From: Thermaerobacillus caldiproteolyticus
Lineage (GTDB): Bacteria > Bacillota > Bacilli > Bacillales > Anoxybacillaceae
DNA: 64,000 bases
Direction of reading: 5' to 3'
Assembly (NCBI RefSeq): GCF_013761245.1
Contig: NZ_JACDUT010000003.1
Coordinates: 62,001-126,000, forward strand
Both the position numbers and the translations under genes were made by a program. The first letter of the stretch is position 1; every line of letters begins with the position of its first letter. The notes under the pieces are model-generated. The model saw only the letters and a program-made list of their open reading frames with translations, had not been told where the DNA came from and did not search any database. This document shows, in pieces, positions 6,443 to 16,324 of the stretch.

Positions 6443-9046
6443 ATGGCTGTTGAAGAAAAAGTGTTAGACAAAAAAAGTGAAGTGACCAAAATGATCGACC
6501 AGCTTGTCGCGAATGCTCAAAAGGCACTAGAAAGATTTAGAGATTACGACCAAGAAACGATTGATAAAATCGTTAAAGAAATGGCGTTGGCTGGACTCGA
6601 TCAGCATATGTCATTAGCAAAACTTGCAGTCGAAGAAACAAAACGTGGTGTATATGAAGATAAAATCATTAAAAATATTTTCGCAACCGAATATATATAC
6701 CACAATATTAAGTACGATAAAACGGTCGGTATTATTCGTGAAAATCCGCATGAAGGAATTGTGGAAATTGCAGAACCGGTTGGTGTAATTGCAGGGGTAA
6801 CACCAGTAACAAACCCGACATCAACGACGATGTTTAAAGCACTTATTTCGATTAAAACACGTAACCCAATCATTTTTGCTTTCCATCCATCTGCGCAAAA
6901 ATGCAGTAGTGAAGCAGCAAGGGTTTTACGTGAAGCAGCGATTAAGGCAGGCGCTCCAGAACACTGTATCCAATGGATCGAAACACCTTCATTAGAAGCA
7001 ACACAACAACTCATGCATCATCCAGGTGTTTCTCTCATTTTAGCAACTGGTGGTGCAGGTATGGTGAGGGCTGCTTATAGCTCAGGAAAACCAGCTTTAG
7101 GTGTTGGTCCTGGTAACGTCCCTTGTTATATTGAAAAAACGGCGAATGTGAAACGAGCGGTCAACGATTTAATTTTATCAAAAACATTTGATAATGGCAT
7201 GATTTGTGCTTCTGAGCAAGCTGTAATCATTGATAAAGTGATTTACGACAAAGTCAAAAAAGAAATGATCGAAAACCATTGTTATTTCTTAAATGAAGAA
7301 GAAAAGAAAAAAGTAGAAAAACTCGTGATCAATGAAAATACGTGTGCTGTCAATCCTGATATCGTTGGGAAACCGGCATATGAAATTGCAAAAATGGCTG
7401 GTGTCGACGTACCGAAAGACACGAAAATTCTTGTTGCCGAATTAAAAGGAGTCGGTCCGCAGTATCCACTTTCTCGCGAGAAGCTAAGCCCTGTGTTAGC
7501 TTGTTATAAAGTAAATAGCACAGAAGAAGGTTTTAAGCGTTGTGAAGAAATGCTAGAGTTTGGGGGATTAGGTCACTCAGCTGTGATTCATTCTGATAAT
7601 GAAGATGTAATCACAGAATTTGGCAAGAGAATGAAAGCAGGCCGAATTATTGTCAATGCTCCATCTTCACAAGGAGCGATTGGTGATATTTATAATGCAT
7701 ATATTCCATCGCTAACACTCGGCTGTGGTACATTTGGCGGAAACTCTGTATCAACGAACGTAGGAACGATTCACCTCATTAATATTAAGAAAATGGCGAA
7801 AAGGACTGTCAATATGCAATGGTTTAAAGTACCACCAAAAATTTATTTTGAGAAAAATGCTACGCAATATTTGGCGAAAATGCCGAATATCTCAAAAGCG
7901 TTTATTGTTACAGACCCAGGTATGGTGAAACTGGGATACGTAGATAAAGTGTTATATTATTTACGAAAACGCCCAGATTACGTTCATTGCGAAATTTTCT
8001 CGGAAGTAGAGCCCGACCCATCCATCACGACGGTGATGAAAGGTGCCGATATGATGAGAAGCTTCGAGCCAGATGTGATTATTGCGCTCGGCGGCGGTTC
8101 AGCGATGGACGCAGCGAAAGCGATGTGGCTGTTCTATGAACATCCAGAAACAGACTTCAATGGATTGAAACAAAAATTCTTAGATATTCGGAAACGTGTT
8201 TTTAAATATCCAAAGCTAGGCCAAAAAGCGCAATTTGTGGCAATTCCAACAACATCAGGAACGGGTTCAGAAGTTACATCATTTTCGGTTATTACCGATA
8301 AAGAAAATAACATTAAATATCCATTGGCAGACTATGAATTAACACCAGATGTGGCGATTGTCGACCCGCAATTTGTCATGACATTGCCAAAACATGTAAC
8401 AGCCGATACAGGGATGGACGTACTAACTCATGCGATCGAAGCATATGTATCTAATATGGCAAACGACTATACAGACGGTCTTGCAATGAAGGCGATCCAA
8501 CTTGTTTTTGAATATTTACCAAGAGCTTATAAAAACGGAAATGACGAAGTTGCCCGTGAAAAAATGCATAATGCATCAACGATTGCGGGTATGGCATTCG
8601 CGAATGCGTTCTTAGGCATTAATCATAGTTTAGCTCATAAACTTGGTGCGGAATTCCATATCGCTCACGGACGGGCTAACACCATTTTAATGCCGCACGT
8701 CATTCGCTATAATGCAACAAAACCGAAAAAATTCGTAGCATTCCCTAAATACGAATATTTCGTTGCAGATCAACGTTATGCAGAAATTGCAAGAATGTTA
8801 GGCTTGCCAGCTCGGACAACCGAAGAAGGGGTAGAAAGCCTCGTTCAAGCGATTATTAAGCTAGCAAGAGAACTAGAGATTCCAATGAGCATTGAAGCAT
8901 GTGGTGTCAGCAAACAAGAATTTGAAAGCAAAGTCGAAAAATTAGCAGAGCTTGCCTTTGAAGATCAATGTACAACCGCTAATCCGAAGCTCCCGCTTGT
9001 CAGCGATTTAGTAGAAATTTATCGCCAAGCGTTTAAAGGAGTGTAA
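6443..9046 (+). CDS. adhE: Bifunctional acetaldehyde-CoA/alcohol dehydrogenase
   Basis: 867 residues, the usual AdhE length. The N-terminal half is a CoA-acylating aldehyde dehydrogenase (PVTNPTSTTMFKAL; catalytic Cys in NGMICASEQ). From about residue 460 there is an iron-dependent alcohol dehydrogenase with the NAD motif GGGSAMDAAKAMW and metal-site signatures DVLTHAIEAYVS and GINHSLAHKLGAEFHIAHG. It converts acetyl-CoA to ethanol using two NADH, recycling NAD during fermentation. AGGAGG precedes the ATG. It is monocistronic, between terminators at 6259 and 9073, and flanked by Rex sites. It works with pflB/pflA (acetyl-CoA source) and pta further right. Confidence 0.97.
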   Translation: MAVEEKVLDKKSEVTKMIDQLVANAQKALERFRDYDQETIDKIVKEMALAGLDQHMSLAKLAVEETKRGVYEDKIIKNIFATEYIYHNIKYDKTVGIIRENPHEGIVEIAEPVGVIAGVTPVTNPTSTTMFKALISIKTRNPIIFAFHPSAQKCSSEAARVLREAAIKAGAPEHCIQWIETPSLEATQQLMHHPGVSLILATGGAGMVRAAYSSGKPALGVGPGNVPCYIEKTANVKRAVNDLILSKTFDNGMICASEQAVIIDKVIYDKVKKEMIENHCYFLNEEEKKKVEKLVINENTCAVNPDIVGKPAYEIAKMAGVDVPKDTKILVAELKGVGPQYPLSREKLSPVLACYKVNSTEEGFKRCEEMLEFGGLGHSAVIHSDNEDVITEFGKRMKAGRIIVNAPSSQGAIGDIYNAYIPSLTLGCGTFGGNSVSTNVGTIHLINIKKMAKRTVNMQWFKVPPKIYFEKNATQYLAKMPNISKAFIVTDPGMVKLGYVDKVLYYLRKRPDYVHCEIFSEVEPDPSITTVMKGADMMRSFEPDVIIALGGGSAMDAAKAMWLFYEHPETDFNGLKQKFLDIRKRVFKYPKLGQKAQFVAIPTTSGTGSEVTSFSVITDKENNIKYPLADYELTPDVAIVDPQFVMTLPKHVTADTGMDVLTHAIEAYVSNMANDYTDGLAMKAIQLVFEYLPRAYKNGNDEVAREKMHNASTIAGMAFANAFLGINHSLAHKLGAEFHIAHGRANTILMPHVIRYNATKPKKFVAFPKYEYFVADQRYAEIARMLGLPARTTEEGVESLVQAIIKLARELEIPMSIEACGVSKQEFESKVEKLAELAFEDQCTTANPKLPLVSDLVEIYRQAFKGV

Positions 9047-9072
9047 TAGATCCCTCAGCTTCTCCTCTGAGA

Positions 9073-9121
9073 AAGGCTTATGAATCAAGGGAGCGGGTCC
9101 CTTATTCATAAGCTTTTTTTA
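9073..9121 (+). terminator. Terminator of adhE
   Basis: A long stem, GCTTATGAATCAAGGGA against TCCCTTATTCATAAGC with one bulge, followed by seven T. Confidence 0.92.
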
Positions 9122-9397
9122 TGAAAAATAGAAGCTAAATTATTGTAATTACAATATCGCATTTTTCATTAGATGGTGGCGAGAGGAACGACCGCCATGT
9201 GAGTTTTCTGTGCAAATAACTGCGAGTCCTATTATTTCATCAATAGATTGGGAGTAGAAAATTACTCATGGATACTTTGATTCACAAACACTTCTGCAGG
9301 TGAATATGTCTATGGCGGCTAAGCAGGGATTTTTTCTTTTTTTTGTCAACTTTCCCGCCAATCGGCTGATGCATGAAGTAGAATTACAATGAAAAGA
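9122..9397. other. Intergenic region between convergent adhE and pflA
   Basis: No ORF was recognised. It holds a 16-bp perfect palindrome, TATTGTAATTACAATA (9141-9156), with no obvious target gene, and a T-rich tract near 9330. Nothing else was interpretable. Confidence 0.4.
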
Positions 9398-9418
9398 CCT
9401 CTTACGTTACGTAAGAGG
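9398..9418 (-). terminator. Hairpin overlapping the pflA stop codon
   Basis: CCTCTTACG-TTA-CGTAAGAGG is a perfect 9-bp stem. The three loop bases are the TAA stop codon of pflA, so one arm encodes the last sense codons. The minus-strand transcript continues TCTTTTCATTG, a modest U tract. Confidence 0.7.
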
Positions 9419-10156
9419 CACGGAAGGTTCATTTCCATGTAAGATTTGTTGTGCCATTTGAATGCTTTCTTCCGAAGGAGGTTCAATACCCTCAAGAGGG
9501 TAAGCAAGTCCAAGGGTCTTCCATTTGTATACCCCCAATTTATGATAAGGAAGGATTTCGATTTTCTCTACGTTGTTGAGTGTGCGAATAAATGCGGCGA
9601 GACGGTGTAAGTCCTCTGGATCATCTGTAACCGTTGGAACAAGAACGTGACGAATCCAGATAGGAACGTTTTTCTCGGATAACAATTGCGCGAATTGCAA
9701 AATATGTTGATTCGTTTTCCCGGTTAATTTGCGGTGTTTTTTTTCATCAATATGTTTTAAATCGAGTAAAATTAAGTCGGTATACAAAAGCAATTCGTTC
9801 AGTTTCTGTTGAAATGCATTTTCTGTTGTGTAACAGCCTCCAGATGAGTCAATGGTTGTATGAATACCGATTTTTTTGCACTCTTTAAATAGCTCAATTA
9901 AAAAATCCATTTGTAAGAGCGGTTCGCCACCGCTGACAGTAATCCCACCGCCTGAAGCTTCGATAAACGGGAGATATGTTTTTAAATCTGTGATAATTTC
10001 CTCTACCGTCATTTCTTTTCCTTTGCCAATTTCCCACGTATCGGCATTATGACAATATTGGCAACGTAACACACACCCTTGTGTAAACACGACGTAGCGA
10101 AGACCAGGACCGTCTACGGTACCACATGATTCAATCGAGTGAATAAACCCTTTCAT
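9407..10156 (-). CDS. pflA: Pyruvate formate-lyase activating enzyme
   Basis: 249 residues. A radical-SAM enzyme that installs the glycyl radical on PflB. The 4Fe-4S cluster motif CxxxCxxC is C28-C32-C35 (CVLRCQYC), followed by the SAM-binding motif SGGEPLLQ. Length and sequence fit PflA (about 245-250). It lies 73 bp downstream of pflB on the same strand, separated by a strong hairpin that probably lowers its expression relative to PflB. The RBS GGAAGGGGAG precedes the ATG. Confidence 0.96.
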   Translation of the reverse strand: MKGFIHSIESCGTVDGPGLRYVVFTQGCVLRCQYCHNADTWEIGKGKEMTVEEIITDLKTYLPFIEASGGGITVSGGEPLLQMDFLIELFKECKKIGIHTTIDSSGGCYTTENAFQQKLNELLLYTDLILLDLKHIDEKKHRKLTGKTNQHILQFAQLLSEKNVPIWIRHVLVPTVTDDPEDLHRLAAFIRTLNNVEKIEILPYHKLGVYKWKTLGLAYPLEGIEPPSEESIQMAQQILHGNEPSVPLT

Positions 10157-10186
10157 CGGATGATGCTCCCCTTCCTTATAGAAGCT

Positions 10187-10227
10187 CCCCCCTCACGAAG
10201 AGAGTACGCCGTGAGGGGGGATTTTTT
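10187..10227. terminator. Strong hairpin between pflB and pflA
   Basis: CCCCCCTCACG and CGTGAGGGGGG form a perfect 11-bp stem with a 12-base loop. The T run (ATTTTTTT) follows on the plus strand; on the minus strand, in the direction of the genes, no T run follows. It could stabilise the pflB mRNA 3' end or attenuate pflA, while stopping antisense transcription from the other side. Confidence 0.75.
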
Positions 10228-10229
10228 TC

Positions 10230-12488
10230 TTACATACTTTCGTGGAATGTACGGTTAATGACATCAATTTGTTGTTCACGTGTTAATTTAATGAAGTTAA
10301 CTGCATATCCGGAAACACGAATCGTCAATTGCGGATATTTTTCCGGATGTTCCATTGCATCTAATAATGTCTCGCGGTTAAAGACGTTAATGTTGAGATG
10401 GTGACCACCTTTTTCTGCATAACCGTCTAAAATCGCAACAAGGTTACGAACTCGAGTTTGTTCATCTTTTCCTAACGCTTTTGGTACGATCGAGAACGTA
10501 TTCGAAATTCCGTCTAACGCATATTCGTATGGCAATTTAGCAACAGAGCTTAAGGAAGCTAACGCCCCTTTTGTGTCGCGGCCATGTAACGGGTTCGCTC
10601 CTGGAGCAAATGGCTCACCAGCGCGGCGGCCATCAGGGGTATTCCCCGTTTTCTTACCATATACTACGTTTGAGGTGATCGTTAAAATAGACGTTGTATG
10701 TTTCGAATCGCGATATGTTTTATGTTTTTTCAATTTCGTCATAAAACGCTCAACTAAATCGACTGCGATTTGATCGACACGATCATCGTTATTTCCGTAT
10801 TTCGGGAAGTCGCCTTCAATTTCAAAGTCGACAGCAAGACCATTCTCATCGCGAATCGTTTTTACTTTTGCGTATTTAATGGCGCTTAACGAGTCCGCAA
10901 CAACGGATAAACCAGCGATACCTGTTGCCATTGTTCGTAAAATATTCGTATCATGGAGCGCCATTTCAATGCGTTCGTAGCAATATTTGTCATGCATATA
11001 ATGAATAATATTTAACGTATTAATATAAAGCTCAGCGAGCCATTCTAAAACATGGTCAAACTTGCGCATAACTTCATCATAATCTAAATATTCAGATGTA
11101 ATTGGCGCAAATTCTGGCCCGATTTGGATTTTTAATTTTTCATCGACACCGCCGTTAATCGCGTATAATAACGCTTTCGCAAGGTTTGCACGCGCACCGA
11201 AAAATTGCATTTGTTTACCGATTCTCATCGCCGATACGCAGCAAGCAATTCCGTAATCATCGCCAAATTCAGGGCGCATTAAGTCGTCATTTTCGTATTG
11301 AATCGAGCTTGTTTTAATTGACATTTTTGCGCAATATTCTTTGAATTTTTCTGGCAATTGTTTTGACCAAAGCACCGTTAAGTTTGGTTCTGGCGCAGGG
11401 CCTAAGTTATCTAATGTATGAAGGAAGCGGAATGAGTTTTTCGTGACTAACGGACGACCATCAATCGCTATACCGCCAATGGACTCTGTTACCCACGTTG
11501 GGTCGCCGCTAAACAATTCATTATAATCAGGTGTTCTTGCAAATTTAACAAGACGCAATTTCATAACGAAATGGTCAACGAGTTCTTGGGCTTCTTTTTC
11601 TGTAAGCAGGCCTTCTTGTAAGTCGCGTTCGATATAAATATCTAAGAAAGTGGAAACGCGTCCTAAACTCATTGCAGCGCCGTTTTGTTCTTTAATCGCT
11701 GCTAAGTAAGCAAAATAGAGCCATTGAAATGCTTCATGTGCATTGCGTGCTGGTTGAGAAATGTCGTAACCGTAGCTGAGTGCCATTTGTTTTAATTCTT
11801 TTAAGGCACGAATTTGTTCGGAAATTTCTTCGCGAAGGCGAATGATGTCTTCTGTCATTGTTCGTGCGCCTGTATTTTTCAAATCTTTTTGTTTTTCTTC
11901 AATTAATCGGTCAACACCGTATAAAGCAACGCGGCGATAGTCGCCGATAATGCGGCCGCGTCCATATGCATCAGGAAGACCTGTAATAATGCCGGCTTTG
12001 CGTGCCGCTCTCATTTCATCGGTATATGCGTCAAATACACCTTGGTTATGTGTTTTGCGATATTCAGTGAAAATCTTTTTAATTTCATCGCTTACTTTAT
12101 AGCCGTATGCTTCACATGATTGCTCTGCCATGCGGATACCGCCAAATGGCATTAGTGAGCGTTTAAACGGTTTGTCCGTTTGAAATCCAACAATTTTTTC
12201 TAGGTCTTTGTTTAAATAACCAGGATCATGGGAAGTAATCGTTGAAACGATTTCGGTATCCATATCAAGAACGCCGCCTTTTTCGCGCTCTTGTTTCGAT
12301 AACTCCATCACTTGTTCCCATAATTTTTTCGTAGCTTCAGTAGGCCCTTCGAGAAAAGATTCATCCCCATAGTAAACAGTAACGTTGCTTAAAATGAAAT
12401 CGCGAACATCAATCCCCTTCTTCCATTTTATTCCTTTAAATCCTCTCCATGGTTCTAATGAAATTTCTTTCACGACAGTTTGTTTCAT
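10230..12488 (-). CDS. pflB: Formate C-acetyltransferase (pyruvate formate-lyase)
   Basis: 752 residues from the ATG that follows GGGAGGGGATATT; an ATG five codons upstream lies within that RBS and is rejected. Cleaves pyruvate with CoA to acetyl-CoA and formate under anaerobic conditions. The catalytic Cys pair is seen in [12 protein letters not shown], and the glycyl-radical loop near the C-terminus is RVSGYAVNF. Forms an operon with pflA. A Rex-like site lies about 110 bp upstream. With AdhE and Pta it makes the mixed-acid/ethanol branch. Confidence 0.97.
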   Translation of the reverse strand: MKQTVVKEISLEPWRGFKGIKWKKGIDVRDFILSNVTVYYGDESFLEGPTEATKKLWEQVMELSKQEREKGGVLDMDTEIVSTITSHDPGYLNKDLEKIVGFQTDKPFKRSLMPFGGIRMAEQSCEAYGYKVSDEIKKIFTEYRKTHNQGVFDAYTDEMRAARKAGIITGLPDAYGRGRIIGDYRRVALYGVDRLIEEKQKDLKNTGARTMTEDIIRLREEISEQIRALKELKQMALSYGYDISQPARNAHEAFQWLYFAYLAAIKEQNGAAMSLGRVSTFLDIYIERDLQEGLLTEKEAQELVDHFVMKLRLVKFARTPDYNELFSGDPTWVTESIGGIAIDGRPLVTKNSFRFLHTLDNLGPAPEPNLTVLWSKQLPEKFKEYCAKMSIKTSSIQYENDDLMRPEFGDDYGIACCVSAMRIGKQMQFFGARANLAKALLYAINGGVDEKLKIQIGPEFAPITSEYLDYDEVMRKFDHVLEWLAELYINTLNIIHYMHDKYCYERIEMALHDTNILRTMATGIAGLSVVADSLSAIKYAKVKTIRDENGLAVDFEIEGDFPKYGNNDDRVDQIAVDLVERFMTKLKKHKTYRDSKHTTSILTITSNVVYGKKTGNTPDGRRAGEPFAPGANPLHGRDTKGALASLSSVAKLPYEYALDGISNTFSIVPKALGKDEQTRVRNLVAILDGYAEKGGHHLNINVFNRETLLDAMEHPEKYPQLTIRVSGYAVNFIKLTREQQIDVINRTFHESM

Positions 12489-12597
12489 AATATCCCCTCC
12501 CATAAGACTATAACAGAGCCGTGAAATTTTATATAACAGCTTCTGAATATAGAATACTATATTTGCTTAAGAGTGGAAGAACGTATTATTGAATGAT

Positions 12598-12615
12598 TTG
12601 TGAAATATTGAGCAA
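12598..12615. promoter_or_regulatory. Rex-like site upstream of pflB
   Basis: TTGTGAAATATTGAGCAA has a perfect left half (TTGTGAA) and a degenerate right half at Rex spacing. The surrounding gap (12489-12785) otherwise holds only AT-rich promoter DNA for the divergent genes. Confidence 0.5.
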
Positions 12616-12785
12616 ATAAATAAAAAGGATAATCCCTAGATAGTTACTATGATTTTATTTTTCAATACATACACTCCTCTGCTTTTTCTATTACGTCTCA
12701 AGTCTTAGAGAAAAATAAAGCTCAGGCTCATTATAGAAGGCTCATTTCGTTGGTAATATTGGAAATAAGAAAGGAGGAAAAAGAG

Positions 12786-13133
12786 ATGAAAAAGTGCGCC
12801 TTACTGGTTGCAGGCGGAGTGGCTGCGATCGTGCTTGTCGCTAATCTTGGCTCCATCGTCGGTTTAGCGATTAGCCTCGTGATTATGTATTATGCCTTTA
12901 AAAAATTCGTGCAAGCGAAAACAGTCGTAAAAAAAGTATTTTGGGCGGTGCTTGGGCTCATTGCGCTTTCCGCTGCTGCTTCCAACGTACCGGCTATCAT
13001 TGGTGTCGCTGCAGCCTATGTGTTGTATATCGTGTACAAAAAGTGGAATAAACATAAACCAATCATGGAACCAGTGGATGATCCATTTATCAATTTTGAA
13101 AAACAATGGGCAGAGTTAAAACGGAACTATTAA
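12786..13133 (+). CDS. LiaI-like small membrane protein
   Basis: 115 residues from the ATG after AAGGAGGAAAAAGAG; an upstream in-frame start lacks an RBS. Sequence: MKKCALLVAGG, then three hydrophobic segments (about 5-38, 54-70, 74-90) and a charged C-terminal tail. It resembles the lmo0954/LiaI-type membrane proteins that sit before PspA-like genes. Likely role: membrane anchor for the PspA/LiaH-like protein under envelope stress. First gene of the stress module, 17 bp before the next start. Confidence 0.7.
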   Translation: MKKCALLVAGGVAAIVLVANLGSIVGLAISLVIMYYAFKKFVQAKTVVKKVFWAVLGLIALSAAASNVPAIIGVAAAYVLYIVYKKWNKHKPIMEPVDDPFINFEKQWAELKRNY

Positions 13134-13150
13134 AAGGGAGGAAAACGGAT

Positions 13151-13795
13151 ATGACTCATTTATTTACTCGTATTAAAAATGTCATTATGGCTGATTTACA
13201 TGAGATGCTTGACAAAAAAGAACAGCAAAATCCCATTGCGTTATTAAATGAATATTTGCGGCAATGTGAACGAGAAGTAGAAAAGACGCGTCATCTTCTG
13301 GAACGCCATTACTTATTAAAAGAAGAATTGACGCGTGAGTATCATCATGCAAAAGAGCTCGCAGAAAAGCGAAAAAATCAAGCGCAAATTGCTTCACAGG
13401 CAGGAGAAAGTGAATTGTATCAATTTGTCGCTCATGAGCAAGCTAAATATGAAGAACGCGCATTGCACCTAAAGGAGTCGCTTCAGCAGACGATTCATCA
13501 GCTTGAAGAATTAGAGCGAAAATATGAAGAAATGAAACATAAGTTAAAGGATATGCAAATTAGACGAATGGAGCTTATGGGACGGGAGAATGCCGCACGT
13601 GCTCATCATCGAATGAACCGAGTATTAGAAGCAGAGCACTACGGAAAACCGTATTCTCGATTCATTGAAATTGAACAATATCTTGAACGTCTCGAGCAGA
13701 AAGTGAAAGCTGATTATTATTCAAGCACCATTGATGCACGCATTGCTCAATTAGAGAGAGAATTGAAAAAACAAGGAACCGATTCAAATTTATAA
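13151..13795 (+). CDS. PspA/IM30 (LiaH-like) envelope-stress protein
   Basis: 214 residues from the ATG after AAAGGGAGG; an earlier in-frame start overlaps the previous gene and is rejected. Almost wholly alpha-helical coiled coil with typical family pieces (LFTRIKNVIMADLHEMLDKKEQQNPIALLNEYLRQ and EREVEKTRHLL in one domain). PspA/LiaH proteins form large oligomers at the inner membrane face and counter membrane damage. Follows the LiaI-like gene and is separated from liaF by a hairpin, as expected if the first two genes are made in excess. Confidence 0.9.
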   Translation: MTHLFTRIKNVIMADLHEMLDKKEQQNPIALLNEYLRQCEREVEKTRHLLERHYLLKEELTREYHHAKELAEKRKNQAQIASQAGESELYQFVAHEQAKYEERALHLKESLQQTIHQLEELERKYEEMKHKLKDMQIRRMELMGRENAARAHHRMNRVLEAEHYGKPYSRFIEIEQYLERLEQKVKADYYSSTIDARIAQLERELKKQGTDSNL

Positions 13796-13812
13796 TGAAA
13801 ACGTGGTATTCT

Positions 13813-13846
13813 AAAAGGGCGTAGATCTTTGCGCCTTTTTTCTTCT
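13813..13846 (+). terminator. Hairpin between the liaIH-like and liaFSR-like genes
   Basis: AAAAGGgCG and CGCCTTTT form an 8-bp stem with one bulged G, followed by TTTTTTCTTC. Probably a leaky terminator inside the operon. Confidence 0.75.
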
Positions 13847-13886
13847 AGAGGAAAAAATCATCCAATCGGAGGAGGGAGGAAATGTT

Positions 13887-14618
13887 ATGCTTCGTAATCA
13901 AAGAACAGATTGGGTTAGCTGGGCGATCCTCATCGCCATTACACTCTTTCTAGCCGAATTGCTATTGTTTCATGGAGGAGCTATTTTCTTCCTGATGATA
14001 ACGGTTGGATGTATGTATATAGGGCGAAAACGGATGCCAAAGATGTCGGGAACCGCCCTTTTTTGGTTTGGACTCATTAGTTTTGTGATTTGCTTATTTC
14101 ATATGGTAACGTTTCGATTGTTTTTGTTTCTGTTTTTTGTATATATAGTTATTCAGTTTGCCCAATCAAAGCGAACTCCTATACGGATTCAACCGATTAT
14201 TCAAGAACAAAGCAGCCAAACAGAAGAAGCTCTTTTCCAGCGAACACCGTTGTTGCAAAATACTTTTTTTGGTAGTCAAAAAACGCCAGAACATGTATAT
14301 GAATGGAATGATATCGACATTCAAGTGGGGATTGGTGATACGATCATTGATTTAAGTTATACTGTTCTCCCTAAAGGAGAAGCTGTTGTTGTCATTCGGC
14401 ATTTAATTGGAAATATCCAAATTCTCGTACCTTATGAAGTAGAAGTTAGTATTCATCATTCTGTTATCATTGGTTCACTTTCTGTGTTTCAACGCAGTGA
14501 GACAAAGTTATTCAACGAGACACTGCATTTCCAAACAGCGGGGTATGATAAGGCAGAGCGAAAAGTCAAAATCCTCACCTCGATGATCGCGGGAGCTTTA
14601 GAGGTGAAACGTATATGA
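13887..14618 (+). CDS. liaF: LiaF-like membrane inhibitor of the two-component system
   Basis: 243 residues. Four hydrophobic segments occupy about residues 11-95; the C-terminal part is the cell-wall-antibiotic-response domain seen in LiaF/YvqF (YEWNDIDIQVGIGDTIIDLSY, LIGNIQILVPYEVEVSI). LiaF proteins hold the LiaS kinase inactive without stress. GGAGGGAGG precedes the ATG. Overlaps liaS by four bases (ATGA), so translation is coupled. B. subtilis has liaG before liaF; no liaG is present here. Confidence 0.88.
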   Translation: MLRNQRTDWVSWAILIAITLFLAELLLFHGGAIFFLMITVGCMYIGRKRMPKMSGTALFWFGLISFVICLFHMVTFRLFLFLFFVYIVIQFAQSKRTPIRIQPIIQEQSSQTEEALFQRTPLLQNTFFGSQKTPEHVYEWNDIDIQVGIGDTIIDLSYTVLPKGEAVVVIRHLIGNIQILVPYEVEVSIHHSVIIGSLSVFQRSETKLFNETLHFQTAGYDKAERKVKILTSMIAGALEVKRI

Positions 14619-15652
14619 ATATGTTGAAGAGACAGATTTTGATAGGAATGGGCTTTTCGCTTCTTTTGTGTATTGTCGCGATAGCGGCTGTTTTTATGAC
14701 ATATCCATTGCCGCACTGGTCTTTATTATGGGAACGAGAAATGATGGATGTCCCGTTTATCGTTTTTTTGTTTGGGATGAGTCTCATCATTGGAGCGACG
14801 TTTGGTATCGTTTCCGGTCTTTTTTGGCAAAAACAATGGCGGGCGTTAACCGATGCATTGCGTCAGCTTGAACAAGGACAGCCAATTGAAAGGAAGGAGA
14901 CGCTACGGTTAAAAGAGTTAGAGGCAATGATGATGCGCATTGAAAAGATTCAAAAGCATATGGCGGAACAGGTCAAATTGTCTCAACGACTTGCCAATGA
15001 AAAAGCGGAAGATCAGGAAAAACGCATTCAAGAGCTTGTCTCGCAAGAGCGTCACCGATTAGCGCGAGAGCTTCATGATTCAGTTAGCCAGCAATTGTTT
15101 GCTGCTTCTATGCTCATCTCGGCGATAAATGAGGCAAAGACGTTTTCAAATGAGAGAGAAGCCAAGCAATTCCAATTAGTAGAGGAAATGATTCATCAAT
15201 CACAACTCGAAATGCGGGCCCTTTTACTTCACCTTCGTCCGGTTGCATTAAAAGGAAAGTCGCTCCAAGAAGGCATTCAAGAGCTTTTAATGGAATTACA
15301 ACAAAAAGTTCCAATGAAAATACAATGGAAAGTGGAACCGATCCCACTGGATAAAGGAGTGGAAGACCATCTATTTCGTATTTTGCAAGAATCGGTATCC
15401 AATACACTTCGTCATGCGAAAGCAACGACATTGGAAGTACTGTTAATTCAGAGGGACAATCTTGTCATTTTGCGCGTATCCGATGATGGAATTGGTTTTA
15501 ACGTCGAAGAAACGAAAACAGGGTCGTACGGCTTACAAAACATGCATGAACGGGCCGTGGAAATCGGCGGCACGTTACAAATTGTGAGCGTGCCGAATCA
15601 AGGAACGCGATTAGAAGTGAGAGTGCCAGTAGTAGGGGGTGACATAGAATGA
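14615..15652 (+). CDS. liaS: LiaS-like sensor histidine kinase
   Basis: 345 residues. Two membrane helices (about 7-28 and 46-71) with a very short extracellular loop, typical of intramembrane-sensing kinases. A HAMP-like helix is followed by a HisKA_3 domain with phospho-acceptor H154 in [10 protein letters not shown] and an ATPase domain with DDGIGFN and [11 protein letters not shown]. Senses cell-envelope stress together with LiaF and phosphorylates LiaR. Overlaps its neighbours on both sides by four bases. Confidence 0.92.
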   Translation: MNMLKRQILIGMGFSLLLCIVAIAAVFMTYPLPHWSLLWEREMMDVPFIVFLFGMSLIIGATFGIVSGLFWQKQWRALTDALRQLEQGQPIERKETLRLKELEAMMMRIEKIQKHMAEQVKLSQRLANEKAEDQEKRIQELVSQERHRLARELHDSVSQQLFAASMLISAINEAKTFSNEREAKQFQLVEEMIHQSQLEMRALLLHLRPVALKGKSLQEGIQELLMELQQKVPMKIQWKVEPIPLDKGVEDHLFRILQESVSNTLRHAKATTLEVLLIQRDNLVILRVSDDGIGFNVEETKTGSYGLQNMHERAVEIGGTLQIVSVPNQGTRLEVRVPVVGGDIE

Positions 15653-16281
15653 TTCGAGTATTATTTGCGGATGATCATGAAATGGTGCGAATCGGTGTTT
15701 CAGCATTTTTATCTTCGCAACAAGACATTGAAGTCGTTGGAGAAGCGGATAACGGAAAAAAAGCGGTGGAACTAGCTTTACAGTTGCGCCCTGATATTAT
15801 TTTAATGGATTTAGTGATGCCGGAGATGGATGGGATTGAGGCTACAAAGCAGATTATCGCACAATGGCCCGAAGCAAAAATTATCATTGTCACAAGCTTT
15901 CTTGACGATGAAAAAGTGTATCCAGCACTCGAAGCGGGTGCGACAAGTTATATGTTAAAAACATCGAAAGCGCACGAAATCGCTGACGCTATTCGCGCCA
16001 CCTTTTATGGACAATCTGTATTAGAGCCAGAAGTCACGAACAAAATGATGGTAAAAATGCGCCAAAAACAGACGCGCCTTCCCCATGAAGAGTTAACGAA
16101 CCGGGAAATGGAGATTTTGCTTTTAATGGCACAAGGAAAAACGAACCAAGAGATTGCTGATGAACTATTTATAGCGTTAAAAACAGTCAAAGTCCATGTG
16201 AGCAATATATTAAGCAAACTTGGAGTACAAGATCGGACGCAAGCGGTCATTTATGCCTTTAAACATTCACTAGTAAAATAA
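15649..16281 (+). CDS. liaR: LiaR-like response regulator
   Basis: 210 residues, NarL/LuxR type. Receiver domain with acidic pair D8-D9, phospho-acceptor D54 (IILMDLVMP) and K104-region IVTSF; C-terminal LuxR helix-turn-helix ([25 protein letters not shown]). Probably activates the promoter ahead of the LiaI-like gene. Start overlaps liaS. Ends at a bidirectional terminator. Confidence 0.93.
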   Translation: MIRVLFADDHEMVRIGVSAFLSSQQDIEVVGEADNGKKAVELALQLRPDIILMDLVMPEMDGIEATKQIIAQWPEAKIIIVTSFLDDEKVYPALEAGATSYMLKTSKAHEIADAIRATFYGQSVLEPEVTNKMMVKMRQKQTRLPHEELTNREMEILLLMAQGKTNQEIADELFIALKTVKVHVSNILSKLGVQDRTQAVIYAFKHSLVK

Positions 16282-16322
16282 CATCCCCCTTTGACGTGTA
16301 GTGAAAGGGGGATGGTTTGTTT
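16282..16322. terminator. Bidirectional terminator between liaR and permease
   Basis: CATCCCCCTTT and AAAGGGGGATG form a perfect 11-bp stem with T-rich flanks on both sides. It serves two convergent genes. Confidence 0.9.
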
Positions 16323-16324
16323 CG

